In this document: positions 31,222-33,773 of the stretch, in pieces | Position numbering within the stretch: the stretch's first letter is position 1 | How the letters are laid out: each line of letters opens with the position of its first letter | Assembly (NCBI RefSeq): GCF_028287845.1 | Contig: NZ_JAQBOW010000100.1 | Coordinates: 1-33,773, forward strand | From: Mucilaginibacter sp. | Lineage (GTDB): Bacteria; Bacteroidota; Bacteroidia; Sphingobacteriales; Sphingobacteriaceae | Length of the DNA: 33,773 nucleotides | Reading direction: 5' to 3' | Notes under the pieces: generated by a model | Told to the model about the DNA's origin: nothing | What the model saw: only the letters and a program-made list of their open reading frames with translations | Databases searched by the model: none | Position numbers and translations under genes: made by a program

Positions 31222-31551
31222 CTATTTGGTTATTTCCATTTTATCGGCAAAGTGGGCGCAGTAATCGCGCAAGTCTTCTACAATGTTTGTTTCACCTGTA
31301 GCGCGTAAAAAGCTATCGCCCATGGTTTGCAGTGTTTCGTAAAAAAAACGCTTCATTTCGTCAACAGGCATCTCTTTAGTCCAAAGGTCAATACGCAGGG
31401 TATTTTTGTAACTTGGATCCCATAGGGCCAACATGAAAGATGATACAGGCAATGCTTCTTTATTAACAGCGTCTGTCGATTCCCATAAAATTTTTTCAGG
31501 AACATTATTATCGTCAAGCGCTACGGTGATTTTTATTTCGGCGGTCTTCAT
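31222..31551 (-). CDS. gldC: Gliding motility protein GldC
   Basis: A 109-residue soluble protein matching GldC: KTAEIKITVALDDNNVPEKI, WESTD, then LWDPSYKNTLRIDLWTKEMP and the helical end VDEMKRFFYETLQTMGDSFL with DLRDYCAHFADKMEI. In Flavobacterium johnsoniae GldC assists gliding and is not essential for it. No signal peptide is present, so it is cytoplasmic. It occurs here without gldB or other gld genes. In non-gliding Sphingobacteriaceae the gene is kept, so it does not prove motility. It lies six bases after the small membrane protein gene and seven before the next gene. Confidence 0.92.
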   Translation of the reverse strand: MKTAEIKITVALDDNNVPEKILWESTDAVNKEALPVSSFMLALWDPSYKNTLRIDLWTKEMPVDEMKRFFYETLQTMGDSFLRATGETNIVEDLRDYCAHFADKMEITK

Positions 31552-31557
31552 TAATAG

Positions 31558-31824
31558 TTATTTAACAAGTAAAAATATAATAGTTGCCAAAGCTATAAAG
31601 CTTAATTCAATTAGCCATATTTTTTTGAGGTCTGGAAAAAAATTACGGAACATTATATCCATAAATGACACTACAAATGCAAACAGCAAAAATATCAGGC
31701 TGATGGCACCGCCCAGGTGGGTAAATGTCATACCCGTAATAGCAGCACCGTTTATCCAGATGTATACGGCTAAAAATAAAAAAAACGCGGTGGCAAAGTT
31801 TAAGGGGGTAATTCTTAATTTCAT
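31558..31824 (-). CDS. Small three-helix membrane protein of unknown function
   Basis: An 88-residue protein with three transmembrane helices (about 8-26, 34-55 and 68-87). The short loop FRNFFPDLKKIW between helices 2 and 3 is the only polar stretch. It lies three bases after the DEAD-box helicase stop and six before gldC, and similar small membrane proteins next to gldC are, to my recollection, common in the phylum. No known domain is recognised. Confidence 0.75.
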   Translation of the reverse strand: MKLRITPLNFATAFFLFLAVYIWINGAAITGMTFTHLGGAISLIFLLFAFVVSFMDIMFRNFFPDLKKIWLIELSFIALATIIFLLVK

Positions 31825-31827
31825 TAG

Positions 31828-33174
31828 TTAATGCTTTTTTCTGAAAGATTTAGGCTTGCTCTTTTTAGGCGGGCCACCAGATCCGGTGCGTTTGGCTTTT
31901 TCGGCATCAAACTTCTTACGTTGATTCAAAGTTTTCTTTTCATGGAACGCGCCTTTAAAATCAGGGTCGTCCTTACGTTTTTGCATATCTATCTCCCTGT
32001 CCTGATCCTGTTTTTCTTCGTAAGGGGTTGCTTCTACAAATACCCCAGCAGGGATAGCAAGCACAGGTATAGTTTGCCTTATTAGTTTTTGTATTTTATT
32101 TAAATAATATTCTTCGGCAGGATTGCAAAAAGTAATAGCCTCGCCCGACTGCAACGCGCGGCCTGTACGCCCAATCCGGTGCACATAATCTTCAATTACT
32201 ACGGGTACATCAAAATTTATTACATGGCTTACATCACTCACATCTATACCACGCGAGGCAACATCAGTAGCTACCAATATTTTAACCTCATCATTCTTAA
32301 ATGCATTCATGGAATTAATACGGGTATTTTGCCCTTTGTTGGCATGTAATACCTTAACCTCTTTTTCGCCAAACTTGCGGAGTAAAAACTTGTAAACGTC
32401 CTCGGCAGCCATACGGGTTTTGCAAAACACCATAAGCTTGGTAATGTCGCCCTCGTCTTTTAGCAACTCACGCAACAGGTTTATTTTGGTTTTTACATTT
32501 GGCACATGGTAAAGTTTCTGGATTACTGTTTGTGCCGGTGTAGCTTGTGGTGTAACCTCAATAACTGTTGGAAACTCCAGAAAATTTGCCGACAGCTCAT
32601 GTATCTTATCAGACATGGTAGCAGAAAAAAGCAGGTTTTGCCGTTTAAGCGGCACAACTTCCAATATCCGGTTTATTTGTGGCATAAAGCCCATATCCAT
32701 CATTTTATCGGCCTCGTCTAACACTAAAACCTGCAAAGTTTTGGTAATAATGTGTCCGGCTAAATAAATATCCATGAAACGGCCAGGGGTAGCAACTATA
32801 ATATCTACCCCTTTATTTATTAATTCTATTTGCGTTTTGGGGCCAAGGCCGCCATATACAGAAACGGTACGCAGATCGGTGTATTTGGAGTAAATTTTTA
32901 CATTTTCTTCAATCTGCATGGCCAGCTCACGTGTTGGAGCAATAATTAGGGCGCGCGCGTGGTCGCCCTGTGCATATTTAAGGCGCATTACTATGGGCAA
33001 AACATAGGCAGCCGTTTTACCGGTACCTGTTTGCGCTATACCCATTACATCCTGCCCGTTTAATATTGGCGGGATAGCTTTTTGCTGTACCGGCGTAGCT
33101 TCGGTATAACCGGCATCAGCAATAGCATTTAAAATTTGCCGGTTAAATTTAAGATCCTCGAATGTTACTGCCAT
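31828..33174 (-). CDS. DEAD-box ATP-dependent RNA helicase
   Basis: A 448-residue RNA helicase of the RhlE-like group. All motifs are present: Q-motif (FNRQILNAIADAGYTEATPVQ), motif I AQTGTGKTAA, Ia PTRELA, Ib TPGR, II DEAD (VLDEADKMMDMGF), III SAT, IV LMVFCKT, V DVASRGIDV and VI HRIGRTGR. The C-terminal 75 residues are basic and low complexity (KKSKPKSFRKKH), a likely RNA-binding tail. The ATG at 33174 is chosen because the open frame upstream to 33375 overlaps the start of the dihydroorotase gene and does not resemble the family. A TATCTTTG box lies four bases before this ATG. It heads the operon with gldC. Confidence 0.93.
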   Translation of the reverse strand: MAVTFEDLKFNRQILNAIADAGYTEATPVQQKAIPPILNGQDVMGIAQTGTGKTAAYVLPIVMRLKYAQGDHARALIIAPTRELAMQIEENVKIYSKYTDLRTVSVYGGLGPKTQIELINKGVDIIVATPGRFMDIYLAGHIITKTLQVLVLDEADKMMDMGFMPQINRILEVVPLKRQNLLFSATMSDKIHELSANFLEFPTVIEVTPQATPAQTVIQKLYHVPNVKTKINLLRELLKDEGDITKLMVFCKTRMAAEDVYKFLLRKFGEKEVKVLHANKGQNTRINSMNAFKNDEVKILVATDVASRGIDVSDVSHVINFDVPVVIEDYVHRIGRTGRALQSGEAITFCNPAEEYYLNKIQKLIRQTIPVLAIPAGVFVEATPYEEKQDQDREIDMQKRKDDPDFKGAFHEKKTLNQRKKFDAEKAKRTGSGGPPKKSKPKSFRKKH

Positions 33175-33178
33175 GGGG

Positions 33179-33186
33179 CAAAGATA
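33179..33186 (-). promoter_or_regulatory. TATCTTTG box four bases before the helicase ATG
   Basis: The minus strand reads TATCTTTG-CCCC-ATG, a perfect TAnnTTTG box that places the transcription start at or within a few bases of the ATG. It supports 33174 as the true start and suggests a leaderless message. Confidence 0.55.
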
Positions 33187-33229
33187 GGGTTTTTGTTGTG
33201 GTGAAGGGAAAAGGTAAAAAGGAGATGCA

Positions 33230-33237
33230 TATATTTG
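33230..33237 (+). promoter_or_regulatory. TATATTTG box four bases before the dihydroorotase ATG
   Basis: The plus strand reads TATATTTG-CCTT-ATG. It is the mirror arrangement of the helicase promoter 44 bases away on the other strand, so the two divergent genes share a 67-base gap with both boxes next to their start codons. Confidence 0.55.
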
Positions 33238-33241
33238 CCTT

Positions 33242-33773
33242 ATGAGCACTATACTTATCAAATCAGCCACTATAGTTAATGAAAACAAGCAATATATTGC
33301 TGATATTTTGGTTAAAGATGGCCTGATTGAACGCATAGACAAACAAATTGATATTGCTGCCGATAAAGTGATCAATGCCGAAGGGTTGCATCTTTTTCCC
33401 TGTGCTATTGACGACCAGGTACATTTTCGTGAACCGGGACTAACACATAAAGGTGATATCTATTCAGAATCGCGCGCGGCAGTTGCCGGGGGGATTACGT
33501 CTTTTATGGAAATGCCTAATACCGTCCCCAATACATTAACCCGGCAATTACTGGAAGATAAATATGCAATTGCAGCTAACAAATCATTAGCCAACTACTC
33601 GTTCTTTATGGGTGCATCTAATGATAATTTGGATGAGGTATTGCGCACCGACGTTAAAAGTGTTTGCGGCATCAAAGTTTTCATGGGTTCATCTACGGGG
33701 AATATGTTGGTTGATAATCCCGCTACGCTGGAGAATCTTTTCGCACAATCGCCAATGCTTATTGCCACGCATT
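33242..33773 (+). CDS. pyrC: Dihydroorotase (3' partial)
   Basis: The window holds the first 177 residues of a class I dihydroorotase, which cyclises carbamoyl-aspartate to dihydroorotate in pyrimidine synthesis. The metal-site block is IDDQVHFREPGLTHKGD (57-73), followed by ESRAAVAGGITSFMEMPNT and GIKVFMGSSTGNM, whose Lys is the likely carbamylated bridging ligand. The first His of the usual DxHxHxRE motif is Gln59, while H61 is retained; to my recollection this D-D-Q-V-H form is shared by other Bacteroidota dihydroorotases. The rest of the gene lies beyond the right edge. Its start is set by the promoter box directly upstream. Confidence 0.93.
   Translation, partial: MSTILIKSATIVNENKQYIADILVKDGLIERIDKQIDIAADKVINAEGLHLFPCAIDDQVHFREPGLTHKGDIYSESRAAVAGGITSFMEMPNTVPNTLTRQLLEDKYAIAANKSLANYSFFMGASNDNLDEVLRTDVKSVCGIKVFMGSSTGNMLVDNPATLENLFAQSPMLIATH

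Noticed and set aside
31433..31831. 132-residue plus-strand frame opposite gldC and the small membrane protein
   Set aside because: It lies antisense to gldC, which is clearly recognised, and shows no family likeness.
33175..33375. 67-residue N-terminal extension of the DEAD-box helicase
   Set aside because: It overlaps the divergent dihydroorotase coding start and promoter and does not look like the helicase family; the ATG at 33174 has a promoter box directly before it.
1..33773. tRNA, rRNA or riboswitch genes
   Set aside because: No cloverleaf, TTC-containing T-arm pattern, rRNA block or known riboswitch core was recognised by eye in the gaps; a covariance-model scan was not possible.

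Overview
The window looks like a chromosomal segment of a Bacteroidota bacterium, most likely family Sphingobacteriaceae (Mucilaginibacter/Pedobacter type). Four things point there: a gldC gliding gene, a protein ending in a type IX secretion (T9SS type B, CHU_C-like) sorting domain, Bacteroidota -7 boxes (TAnnTTTG) instead of classical -10 boxes, and almost no Shine-Dalgarno sequences. The genus is an inference. No rRNA, tRNA, transposase, phage gene or CRISPR array was seen.

Layout. 1-1196: end of a histidine operon (partial hisF, hisIE). 1280-2946: a WD40 protein converging on an NlpC/P60 peptidase. 3057-4557: a divergent pair, an Allochromatium-type 2[4Fe-4S] ferredoxin and a LuxC-like acyl-CoA reductase. 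4612-5503: a small unknown protein and an FtsE-like ATPase. 5689-7581: grpE and dnaJ, preceded by a sigma-54-like site. 7709-10706: a Ppx/GppA phosphatase and a secreted M1 aminopeptidase. 10975-11550: maf. 11551-17375: an accessory block with an ArsR regulator and its SRPBCC partner, a small protein, a RibD-like reductase, a probable broken Xre regulator, a DUF2158 protein, an Asp-box propeller protein divergent from a membrane-tethered winged-helix regulator, and a transmembrane Ser/Thr kinase. 17376-19307: kdsC-like phosphatase, iscX, [2Fe-2S] ferredoxin and a DUF2520 protein. 19347-30573: a dispersed system I cytochrome c maturation locus (ccmF, two ccmE, ccmD, ccmC, ccmB) interleaved with a T9SS-secreted protein, glutamate dehydrogenase and two paralogous secreted proteins. 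30807-33174: a DEAD-box helicase operon with gldC. 33242-end: start of dihydroorotase.

How the genes fit together. The ccm genes attach heme to periplasmic c-type cytochromes. Both CcmE copies carry a CxxxY heme-binding motif instead of HxxxY. IscX and the adrenodoxin-type ferredoxin point to Fe-S assembly. grpE and dnaJ supply DnaK co-chaperones. The block between maf and kdsC looks inserted, because those two genes are usually close neighbours in this phylum, and it carries its own palindrome family (CTTGTTGGTG/CACCAACAAG).

The most unusual sequence-level pattern is a set of intergenic arrays. Several genes are followed, 0-10 bases after or overlapping the stop codon, by short tandem words of 7-8 bases. 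The word differs at every locus, and most arrays have an inverted partner that would fold into a long hairpin. A second pattern is TAnnTTTG promoter boxes only 4-5 bases before the ATG, which implies leaderless transcripts, for pyrC, the DEAD-box helicase and the [2Fe-2S] ferredoxin.
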